Below are positions 40,171-50,138 of a stretch of DNA of 64,000 bases, one piece after another (position 1 is the stretch's first letter; every line of letters begins with the position of its first letter). Source of the DNA: Paucilactobacillus suebicus DSM 5007 = KCTC 3549 (GTDB taxonomy: Bacteria; Bacillota; Bacilli; Lactobacillales; Lactobacillaceae); contig NZ_AZGF01000011.1 in the NCBI RefSeq assembly GCF_001434475.1, forward strand, positions 1-64,000, in the 5' to 3' direction. The notes under the pieces are model-generated. The model worked only from the letters and a program-made list of their open reading frames with translations, did not search any database and was not told the DNA's origin. The position numbers and the translations under genes are program-made.

Positions 40171-40199
40171 ATTTTAAGAATTTTGTGGATTAAAAGCAA
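40171..40199 (-). promoter_or_regulatory. Putative promoter for the amidase gene
   Basis: On the minus strand TTGCTT and TAAAAT are separated by 17 bp, 36 nt upstream of the amidase start. Confidence 0.6.
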
Positions 40200-40216
40200 G
40201 GCTTTTAGAATATACC

Positions 40217-40245
40217 TTGACTTTAATCATAAATTCGAGTAGTTT
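40217..40245 (+). promoter_or_regulatory. Candidate promoter for the hisS-aspS T-box leader
   Basis: TTGACT and TAGTTT are separated by 17 bp. The -10 is weak, but the position ahead of the T-box fits. Confidence 0.4.
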
Positions 40246-40270
40246 TGTTTGTGTAATTTAAATAGATTAA

Positions 40271-40466
40271 ACCGATGATAAAGAATGCTAGGTAGATATT
40301 TCAAGCAGAGAGCGAAACGATGCTGAGAGTTTTGCGAAATTGAGTCTTAGTTGACACTTTTGAGGATGGAATTTTCCCGTCGATGATTCGACGTTATCAA
40401 AGAGTAATGAGTCACACTAAGGTGGTACCGTGCAAAAGCACCCTTGTAAATACAAGGGTGCTTTTT
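40271..40466 (+). ncRNA. T-box riboswitch controlling hisS-aspS
   Basis: A leader RNA that senses uncharged tRNA. Stem I features (AGAGAGCG and GCTGAGAG) lie around 40305-40330. The T-box sequence AAGGTGGTACCGTG is at 40419-40432 and pairs with the tRNA acceptor end through its TGG. It is followed by a terminator with a perfect 12-bp stem (40437-40448 and 40451-40462) and a T-run. The candidate specifier at 40353-40357 reads GACAC, holding an Asp codon (GAC) overlapping a His codon (CAC), which matches the two synthetases encoded downstream. Confidence 0.88.
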
Positions 40467-40563
40467 ATATTTTTAGCACTGCATAGGAATTAATCAACAT
40501 ATTTAAATCAGAAGTAAATAATATTTTAACTGCTTAGTGCAGAAATTAAAAGGAGGATAATAT

Positions 40564-41856
40564 ATGCACTATCAACGTCCAAAAGGGACCGCCGATGTTT
40601 TACCGGGTGATTCAGATAAATGGCACTATGTTGAAGAAACGGCGCGTCTATTGTTCGAAGATTATCAGTATCATGAAATTAGAACGCCGTTATTTGAAAG
40701 CTTTGAAATTTTCTCGCGCTCTTCTGGAGATACATCAGATGTGGTGACGAAGGAAATGTATGATTTTCATGATAAGGGTGATCGCCACATTGCACTACGT
40801 CCAGAGGGAACTGCCGGTGTGGTACGGGCTTACGTAGAAAACAAACTGTATGGTCCTGAATATGCCAAACCATATAAGGCATTTTATATTGGGCCGATGT
40901 TTAGATATGAACGTCCTCAATCTGGGCGCCAACGGCAATTTCATCAGATTGGCGTGGAGGCCTTTGGCAGTGACAGTCCTGCATTAGATGTTGAAGTTAT
41001 TTCGATGGCTTTAGCATTCTTCAAACAACTAGGTGTATCTGGACTGAGAGTTGCTGTTAACACATTAGGTGATAAAAAGAGTCGTGACGATTATCATCAG
41101 GCCTTGGTTGATTATTTAAAGCCTCATTTTGATGAATTAAGCAAGGATTCTCAAGAAAGACTTGAGAAAAATCCATTGCGTGTTTTAGATAGTAAAGAAC
41201 CAGAAGACCAAAAATTTGTTGCGGATGCGCCGTCAATTTTGGATTACTTGACGGATGATGCTCGTAATCATTTTGAACAAGTCAAACAATTTATGGACGC
41301 TCTTGGAATTGATTACGTAATAGATCCAACAATGGTTCGCGGGCTGGATTACTATAATCATACAATTTTTGAAGTAATGGTTAATTCAAAGGTTCTTGGC
41401 CATGGCTACACCACGATTTGTGGTGGTGGTCGTTACAGCGGTTTAGTGAAGGAATTAGGCGGTCCAGATGATACTGGTATTGGTTTTGCAATTGGATTGG
41501 AACGTTTAATGCTTTTGCTGGAATCTGAAAAGGTTGCTATTCCAGAAAAAAATAAACTTGACGTTTACGTGGTTGGAATTGGTGATGAAACCAATGCTGA
41601 GACTTTGAAACTTGTTGAAGCAATTCGAGAAGCAGGCTTTTCAGCTAACAGAGACTACATGAACCGTAAGCCTAAAGCACAATTTAAGTCGGCCAATAAG
41701 GAAGCTGCATCATTTGTGATTACAATTGGTCAGGCTGAACTTGAATCAAAAACTGCACATTTTAAATCAATGGCCAGTGGTGAAGAGGTTTCACTACCAT
41801 TGGATGACTTGTACAAAGATTTTTCAAAAATTTATGATAAATATACGGGAGAATAA
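40564..41856 (+). CDS. hisS: Histidine--tRNA ligase
   Basis: A class II synthetase of 430 residues. Landmarks are [14 protein letters not shown] at the N-terminus, [37 protein letters not shown] (motif 2), the histidine-specific [14 protein letters not shown] and [16 protein letters not shown] (motif 3). A C-terminal anticodon-binding domain follows ([17 protein letters not shown]). The ATG follows AAAGGAGGA. It is 2 nt ahead of aspS, and a T-box controls both. Confidence 0.97.
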   Translation: MHYQRPKGTADVLPGDSDKWHYVEETARLLFEDYQYHEIRTPLFESFEIFSRSSGDTSDVVTKEMYDFHDKGDRHIALRPEGTAGVVRAYVENKLYGPEYAKPYKAFYIGPMFRYERPQSGRQRQFHQIGVEAFGSDSPALDVEVISMALAFFKQLGVSGLRVAVNTLGDKKSRDDYHQALVDYLKPHFDELSKDSQERLEKNPLRVLDSKEPEDQKFVADAPSILDYLTDDARNHFEQVKQFMDALGIDYVIDPTMVRGLDYYNHTIFEVMVNSKVLGHGYTTICGGGRYSGLVKELGGPDDTGIGFAIGLERLMLLLESEKVAIPEKNKLDVYVVGIGDETNAETLKLVEAIREAGFSANRDYMNRKPKAQFKSANKEAASFVITIGQAELESKTAHFKSMASGEEVSLPLDDLYKDFSKIYDKYTGE

Positions 41857-41858
41857 AA

Positions 41859-43634
41859 ATGAAGCGCACAAATTATGCTGGATTAGTTGATGAAAACCTT
41901 GCTAATCAAGAAGTTGTATTAAAGGGTTGGGTACAAAAACGTCGGGATTTAGGTGGCTTAATTTTTATTGACCTCCGCGATCGCGAAGGAATATTGCAAT
42001 TAGTTTTTAGTCAAGAATTCGATGTTGATGCTTGGAAAGTTGCGGATGGTCTTCGTAACGAATACGTTATTGAAGCTCGAGGTACGGTTAAGTTACGTTC
42101 TGATAGTGAAATTAACCCCAAAATGAAAACTGGTAAAGTGGAAGTTGAAATTCATGAAGCTAACTTACTAGCAGCTGCTAAGAATCCTCCATTCTACATT
42201 GAAGACGGTGTTGATGTTTCCGAAGAATTAAAGCTTAAGTACCGTTATCTTGATTTACGTCGTCCTGAAATGCAAAAAGCATTAAAGATTCGCAACAAGA
42301 TTACACATGCGACTCATGAGTTCTTTGATGATAATGATTTTTATGACATTGAAACCCCTGATTTAACGGCTTCAACTCCTGAAGGTGCTCGTGATTATTT
42401 GGTTCCATCTCGTGTTTATCCAGGGCATTTTTACGCTTTACCTCAATCACCTCAAATTTTTAAACAATTGTTGATGGGTGCCGGCTTTGATCGTTACTAT
42501 CAAATTGCTCGTTGCTTCCGTGATGAAGATCTTCGTGGCGATCGTCAGCCTGAATTTACTCAAATTGATATGGAAACTAGTTTCTTGTCAGCTGAAGAAA
42601 TTCAAGAAATCACTGAAGGATTGTTGAAAAAAGTGATGCATGATGCTGTTGGCGTTGATATTAAGACACCAATTCAGCGAATTGAGTGGCAAGAAGCCAT
42701 GGACCGCTTTGGATCAGACAAGCCTGATATTCGCTTCGGTATGGAACTACAAGATATTTCTGACGTTGTTAGTGATATTGATTTTAAAGTCTTCCAAAAT
42801 GCTTTGAAAAATGGCGGGTTTGTTAAGGCAATCTGTGTTCCTGGTGGAGCAGCTAAATATTCACGTAAAGATCTTGATGCTAAAACTGAATATATTGAAC
42901 GATTTGGTGCCAAGGGAATGGCTTGGATCAAAGTTACGGAAGATGGATTCACAGGTCCCGTTGGCAAATTCCTCAAGGTTAAGCAGGACGAAATTAGTGA
43001 AGCGGTTGGAGCTAAGGCGGGCGATTTAATTCTGTTTGCTGCCGACAACTTTAAAGTTGTTTCCGATACACTAGGATATCTTCGTAAATCGATCGCTCAC
43101 GAAATGGGCATGATTGATGAATCAGAGTTTGCATTTATCTGGGTTGTTAACTGGCCATTGTTCGAATACGATGAAGGAATCAAGCGTTGGACTGCCGCTC
43201 ATCATCCATTTACGATGCCAAACGAAGAAGATTTGCACTATCTTAATGATGGTGAAGATCCTCATAAAGCACATGCTCAAAGTTATGACATTGTTTTGAA
43301 TGGTTACGAGCTTGGTGGTGGTTCAATTCGTATTCATACTCGTGAAATTCAAGAAAAGATGCTTAAAGCATTGAACTTTACACCAGAACGTGCTGAAAAG
43401 GCCTTTGGTTTCTTGATGAATGCTTTGGACATGGGATTCCCACCACACGGTGGCTTAGCAATAGGTTTGGATCGTTTTGCAATGTTACTATCACATCGTG
43501 ATAACATTCGTGATGTCATTGCCTTTCCAAAGAACTCTAAGGCAACAGAACCAATGACAGAAGCACCATCAACGGTTGCTGATAAGCAACTTCTTGAATT
43601 GGGCTTGTTTGTAAATCACAACGATGAAAAATAA
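41859..43634 (+). CDS. aspS: Aspartate--tRNA ligase (bacterial type)
   Basis: A class IIb synthetase of 591 residues: N-terminal OB-fold anticodon domain ([26 protein letters not shown]), catalytic core with [11 protein letters not shown] and [15 protein letters not shown] (motif 2), the bacterial GAD insertion (about 280-420), and [14 protein letters not shown] (motif 3). No gatCAB genes are nearby, so discriminating versus non-discriminating behaviour cannot be judged here. Ends at a strong terminator. Confidence 0.97.
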   Translation: MKRTNYAGLVDENLANQEVVLKGWVQKRRDLGGLIFIDLRDREGILQLVFSQEFDVDAWKVADGLRNEYVIEARGTVKLRSDSEINPKMKTGKVEVEIHEANLLAAAKNPPFYIEDGVDVSEELKLKYRYLDLRRPEMQKALKIRNKITHATHEFFDDNDFYDIETPDLTASTPEGARDYLVPSRVYPGHFYALPQSPQIFKQLLMGAGFDRYYQIARCFRDEDLRGDRQPEFTQIDMETSFLSAEEIQEITEGLLKKVMHDAVGVDIKTPIQRIEWQEAMDRFGSDKPDIRFGMELQDISDVVSDIDFKVFQNALKNGGFVKAICVPGGAAKYSRKDLDAKTEYIERFGAKGMAWIKVTEDGFTGPVGKFLKVKQDEISEAVGAKAGDLILFAADNFKVVSDTLGYLRKSIAHEMGMIDESEFAFIWVVNWPLFEYDEGIKRWTAAHHPFTMPNEEDLHYLNDGEDPHKAHAQSYDIVLNGYELGGGSIRIHTREIQEKMLKALNFTPERAEKAFGFLMNALDMGFPPHGGLAIGLDRFAMLLSHRDNIRDVIAFPKNSKATEPMTEAPSTVADKQLLELGLFVNHNDEK

Positions 43635-43641
43635 ATAATCT

Positions 43642-43680
43642 GTAACCCATTTTCATTGGATGAAGGTGGGTTACTTTTTT
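43642..43680 (+). terminator. Intrinsic terminator after aspS
   Basis: GTAACCCA/TGGGTTAC, with an inner TTCAT/ATGAA pair, is followed by six T. Confidence 0.9.
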
Positions 43681-43723
43681 GACCGAAGATAATTGGATAA
43701 TATAAGCCAAATATATTAGGATT

Positions 43724-43732
43724 TGTTATAAT
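43724..43732 (+). promoter_or_regulatory. Extended -10 promoter for yitT-nfo
   Basis: A consensus TATAAT preceded by TGT forms an extended -10; no good -35 is seen. A start near 43739 would put the first ATG (43741) almost at the RNA end, which supports the downstream ATG at 43771. Confidence 0.5.
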
Positions 43733-43770
43733 CGGTCTATATGAGCGGAGTCATTCAAGGAAGGGCTGAC

Positions 43771-44646
43771 ATGGAAGATATACAAAAGTTAATTGAACGG
43801 CATCAGTATGTTGGTCGTGCGGGAACTGCATTTATATATGCAATTTTAGTTTCAATAGCGGTTAATTTTTTCTGGACACCAGGGCATATTTATTCTTCAG
43901 GTGTAACAGGATTGGCTCAACTCGTTAATACCTTAACGATGCGGTATGCACCATTTGAGGTTACGACTGGCGTAATGTTGTTTGTTTTGAACATGCCTCT
44001 ATTTGTCTTAGCGTGGTTTAAAATTGGTCATCGTTTTACTATTTTTACGTTTATTTCGGTTACTTTGGCCAGTATTATGATGCATTTGATTCAACCAGTA
44101 ACTTTGACACACGATCCACTAATTTGTGCCATTTTTGGTGGGGCGATTAACGGGTTTGGAACTGGGTTGTCATTGAGATATGGAATATCAACTGGCGGGT
44201 TGGACATTATTGGCATTGTTTTGCGCAAGAAGACGGGCGCAAAGATGGGCCGCATTAATATTAGTTTTAACGTTTTGATTATTTTGGCTGCAGGTTTTGT
44301 GTTTGGCTGGCCGTATGCTCTTTATTCGGCAATTGGCTTGGTTGTTAATGCTAGAGTAATGGACATGGTTTATACGCGCCAACAATTATTACAAGTTATG
44401 ATTGTGACGGATCGTCCCAAATCAGTTACAGATAGTATTCAAAATCATATTCGACGTGGTATTACGATTGTTCACGGTGCAGAAGGTGCTTATCATCATG
44501 ATTCTAAGGCGATTTTATTTACTGTTATTTCTCAGTATGAAATGTATGAACTCAGAGCAGCGATGGAGGAATCAGATCCACACGCGTTTGTGTCAATTAC
44601 GGAATCAATGCAAATTATGGGCCATTTTTACGAACCAAAACTTTGA
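43771..44646 (+). CDS. YitT family membrane protein (DUF161/DUF2179)
   Basis: A 291-residue protein with about five or six transmembrane helices in its first 200 residues (IYAILVSIAVNFFW onwards, including the conserved GGAINGFGTGLSLRYGISTGG). A cytoplasmic C-terminal DUF2179 domain follows (about 205-285). The family is common in Firmicutes; a transport role is suspected but substrate is unknown. The ATG 5 nt after AAGGAAGGG is chosen over an ATG ten codons upstream that lacks a site. It is 15 nt ahead of nfo. Confidence 0.88.
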   Translation: MEDIQKLIERHQYVGRAGTAFIYAILVSIAVNFFWTPGHIYSSGVTGLAQLVNTLTMRYAPFEVTTGVMLFVLNMPLFVLAWFKIGHRFTIFTFISVTLASIMMHLIQPVTLTHDPLICAIFGGAINGFGTGLSLRYGISTGGLDIIGIVLRKKTGAKMGRINISFNVLIILAAGFVFGWPYALYSAIGLVVNARVMDMVYTRQQLLQVMIVTDRPKSVTDSIQNHIRRGITIVHGAEGAYHHDSKAILFTVISQYEMYELRAAMEESDPHAFVSITESMQIMGHFYEPKL

Positions 44647-44661
44647 TTGGAGGATCTGTGT

Positions 44662-45549
44662 ATGTTAATTGGATCACACGTCAGTATGAAGGCACCAAAC
44701 ATGTTACTGGGATCTGCTAAGGAGGCCGTAAGCTATGGAGCTTCAACATTTATGATTTATACGGGAGCACCACAAAATACCCGTCGCAAAGACTTAAGTG
44801 AAATGAAAATTGATGAAGGTACCGCGTTCATCAAGGAACATGGATTAACACAGATCGTTGTTCACGCACCATACATTGTTAATTTGGGTAACACAATTAA
44901 GCCACAGAACTTTGAATTTGGCGTCGAATTTTTACGTCAAGAAATCGTGCGTGCACAGGCCCTTGGCGCATCTCAAATCACACTTCATCCAGGTGCCCAT
45001 GTGGGTGCTGGTCCCGATGCAGCAATTAAACAGATTATCAAGGGCCTGAATGAAGTGATTACACCAGATCAAATACCGCAAATTGCAATTGAAACAATGG
45101 CCGGTAAGGGAAGCGAAGTTGGTACTTCTTTTGAACAATTAGCGGAAATGATTGACGGCATTAGGTATAATGAAAAGGTGTCAGTAACTTTTGATACTTG
45201 TCATACTAGTGATGCAGGCTACCCGATTAGGGATGACTTTGACGGGGTGTTAAATGATTTTGATCATATCATTGGTCTTGACCGATTGAAGGTTATTCAC
45301 TTGAATGATTCAAAAAATGAACAAGGTAGTCATAAGGATCGTCATGCAAATATCGGAATGGGAACAATCAGTTTTAAGACATTAAATTATGTTGCACATC
45401 ATCCACAATTACTGAATGTACCTAAGATATTAGAAACTCCATATGTCCAAATTGACGAAAAACATAAAGTTGCACCCTATGGAGCAGAAATTTCAATGAT
45501 TGAAGCTGGTAAATTTGACCCTGATTTTACAAATAAATTGAAAAATTAA
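44662..45549 (+). CDS. nfo: Endonuclease IV (AP endonuclease)
   Basis: Cuts DNA 5' of abasic sites in base-excision repair. A 295-residue TIM-barrel enzyme with three zinc ions. Conserved segments include [45 protein letters not shown] and [22 protein letters not shown], holding the His, Glu and Asp ligands. GGAGG lies 8 nt before the ATG. Probably cotranscribed with yitT. Confidence 0.96.
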   Translation: MLIGSHVSMKAPNMLLGSAKEAVSYGASTFMIYTGAPQNTRRKDLSEMKIDEGTAFIKEHGLTQIVVHAPYIVNLGNTIKPQNFEFGVEFLRQEIVRAQALGASQITLHPGAHVGAGPDAAIKQIIKGLNEVITPDQIPQIAIETMAGKGSEVGTSFEQLAEMIDGIRYNEKVSVTFDTCHTSDAGYPIRDDFDGVLNDFDHIIGLDRLKVIHLNDSKNEQGSHKDRHANIGMGTISFKTLNYVAHHPQLLNVPKILETPYVQIDEKHKVAPYGAEISMIEAGKFDPDFTNKLKN

Positions 45550-45623
45550 CTGTTAAATCGTTTTATTTTTGTGTATAATGCAAGAACACGTGCAAATGAT
45601 GTGAAAATTATAACGTTGCTGTA

Positions 45624-45652
45624 TTGACGATAAAAATGGAATTATGTATAAT
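45624..45652 (+). promoter_or_regulatory. Strong promoter for rpsU
   Basis: TTGACG and a consensus TATAAT are separated by 17 bp, the best promoter match in the window. A second TATAAT at 45574-45579 suggests a tandem upstream promoter with a weak -35. Confidence 0.8.
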
Positions 45653-45729
45653 AGTTCTCAGCAGTATTACTATGTCTTAATTGAAGATAGTTTACCGTGT
45701 AATCTTTAGCTCGGAGGGAGGGAATTCAT

Positions 45730-45915
45730 ATGGCAAAAACAGTCGTTCGCAAGAATGAATCTCTTGATGACGCTCTTCGACGCTTTAAACGTACAGTTTC
45801 AAAAAACGGGACCTTACAAGAATACCGTAAGCGTGAATTTTACGAGAAGCCAAGTGTTAAACGTAAGTTGAAATCAGAAGCTGCTCGGAAACGTAAAAAC
45901 AAGAAACGTTTTTAA
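45730..45915 (+). CDS. rpsU: 30S ribosomal protein S21
   Basis: A small basic 30S protein of 61 residues. It has the S21 signature [20 protein letters not shown] followed by [15 protein letters not shown] and a Lys/Arg-rich C-terminus. GGAGGGAGG lies upstream of the ATG. A strong promoter and its own terminator suggest high, largely independent expression; yqeY follows downstream as in many Firmicutes. Confidence 0.98.
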   Translation: MAKTVVRKNESLDDALRRFKRTVSKNGTLQEYRKREFYEKPSVKRKLKSEAARKRKNKKRF

Positions 45916-45927
45916 TATTTAACGTTG

Positions 45928-45975
45928 ATGCTCCTGAATCGGATGACTATTCATTCGAGCAGGGGCATTTATTTT
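45928..45975 (+). terminator. Intrinsic terminator after rpsU
   Basis: ATGCTCCTG pairs with CAGGGGCAT (one G-T pair), with an inner CGGATGA/TCATTCG helix. The following sequence is T-rich (TTATTTTTAATT). Confidence 0.8.
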
Positions 45976-46006
45976 TAATTTAATAATATACTGGGGGATT
46001 ATATCA

Positions 46007-46450
46007 ATGAGTTTATTAGATAATTTAAATCAAGATATGAAAACTGCAATGAAAGCTAAAGATAAGCCAACATTAAGTGTTGTCCGCATGCTTAAATCTG
46101 CTGTAATGAATGAACAAATTAACCTCGGCCATGACTTAACCGAAGATGAAGAAATCGCTGTATTGTCACGAGAATTAAAACAACGTAAGGACTCTGTTGC
46201 TGAATTTGAAAAGGGTGACCGTGACGATTTAGCAACACAGACAAAAGCAGAAATTAAAGTTGTTGAAAAATACATGCCGGCGCAATTATCTGATGATGAT
46301 GTCAAACAAATTGTTACTGATACGGTAAAAGATTTAGGTGCTGAAAGCATGGCCGACTTTGGTAAAGTAATGGGTGCTGTAATGCCTAAATTAAAGGGTC
46401 AAGCTGATGGTAAGCTGGTTAACCAAACTGTCAAAGATTTACTGAAGTAG
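46007..46450 (+). CDS. yqeY: GatB/YqeY domain-containing protein
   Basis: A 147-residue helical protein matching the C-terminal domain of GatB, the tRNA-dependent amidotransferase subunit. Signature parts are SLLDNLNQDMKTAMKAKDK, LSVVRMLKSA, the EKYMPAQLSDD linker and GKVMGAVMPKLKGQADGKLVN. It stands alone without the kinase domain of GatB. A role in tRNA binding is suspected, not proven. Located between rpsU and phoH, as often in Firmicutes. Confidence 0.94.
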   Translation: MSLLDNLNQDMKTAMKAKDKPTLSVVRMLKSAVMNEQINLGHDLTEDEEIAVLSRELKQRKDSVAEFEKGDRDDLATQTKAEIKVVEKYMPAQLSDDDVKQIVTDTVKDLGAESMADFGKVMGAVMPKLKGQADGKLVNQTVKDLLK

Positions 46451-46466
46451 CTTTCAAACCGCTATA

Positions 46467-46496
46467 TTGGTGTATCGCAAAGGCGTATGGTAAAAT
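46467..46496 (+). promoter_or_regulatory. Putative promoter of the phoH-recO operon
   Basis: TTGGTG and TAAAAT are separated by 18 bp, with an extended -10 (TGG). It lies 38 nt before the phoH start. Confidence 0.55.
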
Positions 46497-46533
46497 CTAG
46501 CTGTATTTATTTTGTGGTAAAGGAGATTCTTAG

Positions 46534-47514
46534 TTGGACGAGAATACGACAGGTTCAATTGAAAAAACATTTCGAGTAAGTAATCCCGAAGTTGAGGTAG
46601 GCCTTTTAGGAACTCAAGACCAATTTGTTAAGCTTCTGGAAGAGGGAATGGGCGTGTCTATTAGTCCATTCGGTGAAGACTTAAAAATAAAAGGTGATAG
46701 TCTACAGGTTGATCAAACCGTTGATATTTTGATGAAATTGGCTGAATTAATCAAAAATGGTATTCGCCTAAATAGCACCGACATTGTTAGTGCTATGAAA
46801 ATGGCTGATCGCGGAACACTTGACTATTTTACCGATCTGTACAAAGAAGTAATTATTAAAGACCGCCAGGGTAGATCTATTCGTGTCAAAAATTTTGGTC
46901 AGCGTCAGTATGTTAAGGCAATTTCAGAAAATGACTTGACGTTTGGAATTGGGCCGGCCGGAACTGGCAAGACATTTTTGGCGGTTTCAATGGCAGTTGC
47001 ATCGCTTAAACGTGGGGATGTTGACAAAATTATTTTAACTCGTCCTGCCGTTGAAGCTGGTGAAAGTTTGGGATTTTTGCCGGGTGATTTAAAAGAGAAA
47101 GTCGATCCATATCTACGGCCGATCTATGATGCTTTGTATCAAATTATTGGTGCAGAACACACCCAACGTTTGATGGATCGTGGTGTGATCGAAGTTGCTC
47201 CGCTCGCGTACATGCGTGGTCGGACATTGGATAGTGCCTTTGTTATTTTGGATGAGGCTCAAAATACGACTAATGCCCAAATGAAGATGTTTCTCACACG
47301 TTTGGGCTTTGGCTCGAAAATGGTGGTCAATGGTGACATTTCACAAATTGATTTACCTCATGGAACACGTAGTGGGTTAGTAAATGCCCAAAAAATTTTA
47401 CAGCATATTAAAAACATTGATTTTGTTACCTTCAGTGCTGATGATGTTGTCCGTCATCCGGTGGTTGCAAGCATTATTAATGCATACGAAAAAGAAGAAA
47501 CTACGAAACGATAG
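46534..47514 (+). CDS. phoH: PhoH family ATPase (PhoL/YqfS-like)
   Basis: A 326-residue ATPase with Walker A GPAGTGKT (about 138-145), the LTRPAVEAGESLGFLPGD motif, Walker B VILDEAQN and NGDISQIDLP near the C-terminus. The N-terminal third is the KH-like region seen in the phoH-ybeY arrangement. The family probably acts on RNA, and ybeY linkage supports an rRNA-processing context, but no reaction is proven. The start codon is TTG after AAAGGAGAT. It heads phoH-ybeY-dgkA-era-recO. Confidence 0.93.
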   Translation: MDENTTGSIEKTFRVSNPEVEVGLLGTQDQFVKLLEEGMGVSISPFGEDLKIKGDSLQVDQTVDILMKLAELIKNGIRLNSTDIVSAMKMADRGTLDYFTDLYKEVIIKDRQGRSIRVKNFGQRQYVKAISENDLTFGIGPAGTGKTFLAVSMAVASLKRGDVDKIILTRPAVEAGESLGFLPGDLKEKVDPYLRPIYDALYQIIGAEHTQRLMDRGVIEVAPLAYMRGRTLDSAFVILDEAQNTTNAQMKMFLTRLGFGSKMVVNGDISQIDLPHGTRSGLVNAQKILQHIKNIDFVTFSADDVVRHPVVASIINAYEKEETTKR

Positions 47515-47522
47515 GAAAAATA

Positions 47523-48002
47523 ATGGATTTAGAAATTTATGATCAAACAACACAACATGTGGATGAAAAGCAACTCGATTTGGTTGAAAAGGTTCTGCAG
47601 TACGCGGGTGAATACTTAAAGTTACGCGATGATACAGAAATGTCAGTCACTTTTGTTAACAATGATAAAATTCAGGAATTGAATAAGGAATACAGAGACG
47701 TAGATCGTGCAACGGATGTTATTAGTTTTGCGATTGAAGATGCGGACGATGATTTTCCAATTGTCATGGATGAAGAAATGGCTGATGAAATTCCTGAAAA
47801 TATCGGTGATATCTTTGTTTCAATTGATAAAGTTGCAGAACAGGCTAAATTTCTAGGGCATTCTAACGATCGCGAGTTGGGTTTTCTGGTCGTGCATGGA
47901 TTTCTTCACCTAAATGGATATGATCATCAAAATCCGGAAGATGAGAAGGAAATGTTCACTCTCCAAAGAAAGATTTTGGACGATTATGGGCTTAAAAGAT
48001 AA
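47523..48002 (+). CDS. ybeY: rRNA maturation endoribonuclease YbeY
   Basis: A metal-dependent RNase involved in 16S rRNA 3'-end maturation and ribosome quality control. The 159 residues contain the zinc motif HGFLHLNGYDH, the family block YRDVDRATDVISFAIED and an acidic loop (about 75-95). It is 8 nt after phoH and overlaps dgkA by 17 nt. Its neighbour era also binds the 16S rRNA 3' end, giving functional coherence. Confidence 0.96.
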   Translation: MDLEIYDQTTQHVDEKQLDLVEKVLQYAGEYLKLRDDTEMSVTFVNNDKIQELNKEYRDVDRATDVISFAIEDADDDFPIVMDEEMADEIPENIGDIFVSIDKVAEQAKFLGHSNDRELGFLVVHGFLHLNGYDHQNPEDEKEMFTLQRKILDDYGLKR

Positions 48003-48366
48003 ACAAACAGTTAAAAATACTCATTTAATTCAAGCGATGAAGCACGCAATGGCCGGTGTTTGGACAGTTGTGCGCAATGAACGTAATATGCGTTATCATC
48101 TCGTCGCAGCGCTTTTTGCGATCGGATTTGGTTGGTACTTTAGAATTAGTGAGCTGGAGTGGCTGATGATTGCACTAGCAATCTTTTTTGTGATTGCTAG
48201 TGAGTTTGCAAACACTATTGCTGAATCGTTAGTAGATTTAATTGTACAGCACCATTATGATCCGTTAGCAAAGCGCGTTAAGGATGTTGCAGCCGGTAGT
48301 GTGTTACTGGCTGCTTTATTTGCCGTTGTGGTAGCAGCTATTATTTTTCTTCCCAAATTTTTTTAG
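47986..48366 (+). CDS. dgkA: Undecaprenol/diacylglycerol kinase family protein
   Basis: A 126-residue membrane kinase with a basic amphipathic N-terminus and three transmembrane helices (about 40-57, 61-80 and 101-122). The active-site block SEFANTIAESLVDLI corresponds to the ELxNTAIE-VDL motif, and KRVKDVAAGSVLLAA follows. In Gram-positives this enzyme phosphorylates undecaprenol to recycle the wall lipid carrier. The ATG lies inside the end of ybeY, so translation is coupled. Located just before era. Confidence 0.93.
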   Translation: MGLKDKQTVKNTHLIQAMKHAMAGVWTVVRNERNMRYHLVAALFAIGFGWYFRISELEWLMIALAIFFVIASEFANTIAESLVDLIVQHHYDPLAKRVKDVAAGSVLLAALFAVVVAAIIFLPKFF

Positions 48367-48381
48367 AATGAGTGGTATTTT

Positions 48382-49287
48382 ATGGATAATCCAAATTATA
48401 AATCAGGTTTCGTTGCGTTAATTGGCCGACCAAACGTTGGTAAATCAACGTTGTTAAATCAGGTGATTGGTCAAAAAGTGGCGATCATGAGTAATGTTGC
48501 ACAGACTACTAGAAATAAAATTCAAGGAATCTACACTTCAAATGATGCCCAAATTGTTTTCATTGATACACCTGGAATCCACAAACCCCAAACAAAATTA
48601 GGGGATTTTATGGAACGTTCGGCATTGTCTGCGCTTGACGAAGTTGATGCAATTTTATTTGTTGTGAACGCAACTGAAAACAAAGGTGCAGGGGACAATT
48701 TTATTATTGAACGTCTTAAAAAAGTTCATCAACCGATTTACTTGGTTATTAATAAAATTGATCAAGTTAAGCCGGAACGATTACTTGATATTAAGGCTCA
48801 GTACGAGCAGTCTCTTGATTACCAAAAGATCGTACCAATTTCTGCGTTGAATGGTAACAATGTTGATCAACTAATTGAGGAATTGGTTAATCATTTACCT
48901 AATGGTCCTCAATATTATCCTGCTGATCAGGTCAGTGACCATCCAGAACGATTCGTGGTTGGTGAGATGATTCGGGAAAAGGTTTTCCAACTAACGCGTC
49001 AAGAAGTGCCACATTCAGTAGCAATTGATGTTGAACAAATTAAACGACGAGATGATCGAACAATTGATATTTCAGCAACAATTATTGTTGAAAGACCTGG
49101 TCAAAAAGGAATTATTATTGGCAAAGGTGGCAGTATGCTGAAAAAAATTGGCACAATGGCTCGTGAAGATATTGAACGGCTAATGGGCGACAAAGTTTAC
49201 CTGAAATTGTGGGTTAAAGTTGTTGAAGGTTGGCGTGATAAGGGATCGATGCTTAAATCATATGGTTATCGCAAAAATGATTATTAG
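48382..49287 (+). CDS. era: GTPase Era
   Basis: A ribosome assembly GTPase binding 16S rRNA near its 3' end. The 301 residues comprise a G domain with GRPNVGKST (G1), DTPGIHKP (G3) and NKID (G4), and a C-terminal KH domain with [14 protein letters not shown]. Length is typical. It lies between dgkA and recO in the standard order. Confidence 0.97.
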   Translation: MDNPNYKSGFVALIGRPNVGKSTLLNQVIGQKVAIMSNVAQTTRNKIQGIYTSNDAQIVFIDTPGIHKPQTKLGDFMERSALSALDEVDAILFVVNATENKGAGDNFIIERLKKVHQPIYLVINKIDQVKPERLLDIKAQYEQSLDYQKIVPISALNGNNVDQLIEELVNHLPNGPQYYPADQVSDHPERFVVGEMIREKVFQLTRQEVPHSVAIDVEQIKRRDDRTIDISATIIVERPGQKGIIIGKGGSMLKKIGTMAREDIERLMGDKVYLKLWVKVVEGWRDKGSMLKSYGYRKNDY

Positions 49288-49310
49288 ATTAACGGTTTGA
49301 GGTGGTTAAT

Positions 49311-50096
49311 ATGGTAGGTTCTGCGGAAGAGTTTGAAGGTATCATTATGTACCGGCGTGATTATCGCGAACGTGACCAATTAATTAAAATATTGACCGAC
49401 CGAGTTGGTAAAACCATGTTTTTTGTTAAAAATGTTCGTAAACGTGGTTCAAGAATCGCGGCTGACGTATTACCGTTTACAGATGGTAATTACGTTGGTG
49501 TTCTGAATCGTGAGGGGCTTAGTTTTATTAATACAGCTCTTGAAACTCATCATTTTTACCAGATTACTCAAGATATTGTTAAAAACGCGTACGCAACATA
49601 TATTCTGGGATTAGTTGATAGTGCTTTTGCTGATCAGCAGCAGTTGGGTGGTTGGTTTCATCAAATTAAACAAGCATTAACGTTAATTGATGAGGGTTTC
49701 GATGAGCGAATAATTACTAATATTATTGAAATTCAATTACTCAACGTTTTCGGCATTGCACCTAACTGGCAGGGGTGTAGCGTTTGTGGTCGCAATGATC
49801 TTCCATTGGACTATTCAATTAAGTACGGTGGTCTACTATGTCAGGAACATTATCATCTTGATTCATACCGATTACATGTTGATCAGCGAACTATCTACTA
49901 TTTGCGTAAATTTTCCCGTTTAAATTTAGATCAACTTACTTCTATTGAGGTTCATGAAGAGACTAAAAAACATCTGCGTCAGGTCATTGATGAAATTTAT
50001 GATGATGGTGTTGGATTGCGGTTAAAAAGTAAGAAATTCATTGATCAGTTGGGTACTTGGGAAAACAAGCTGCCGCCGCTGACAAATGACGATTGA
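49311..50096 (+). CDS. recO: DNA repair protein RecO
   Basis: A recombination mediator helping load RecA with RecR. The 261 residues have an N-terminal OB fold (FEGIIMYRRDYRERDQLIKIL), a helical core, and a zinc motif with CSVCGRNDLP and LLCQEHY. The ATG follows TTGAGGTGG; an in-frame GTG inside that site is rejected. Last gene of the phoH operon. The glyQS promoter overlaps its stop codon. Confidence 0.95.
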   Translation: MVGSAEEFEGIIMYRRDYRERDQLIKILTDRVGKTMFFVKNVRKRGSRIAADVLPFTDGNYVGVLNREGLSFINTALETHHFYQITQDIVKNAYATYILGLVDSAFADQQQLGGWFHQIKQALTLIDEGFDERIITNIIEIQLLNVFGIAPNWQGCSVCGRNDLPLDYSIKYGGLLCQEHYHLDSYRLHVDQRTIYYLRKFSRLNLDQLTSIEVHEETKKHLRQVIDEIYDDGVGLRLKSKKFIDQLGTWENKLPPLTNDD

Positions 50097-50121
50097 CAAG
50101 GATAAGGTTGTCGATTATGAT
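50093..50121 (+). promoter_or_regulatory. Promoter of glyQS overlapping the recO stop codon
   Basis: A perfect TTGACA and a TATGAT are separated by 17 bp. The -35 contains the recO TGA stop. Confidence 0.8.
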
Positions 50122-50138
50122 TAACTAGAATTAAATAG

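Noticed and set aside
42674-43048. Minus-strand 124-codon ORF inside aspS
   Set aside because: Lies wholly within an intact gene on the other strand with no expression signals.
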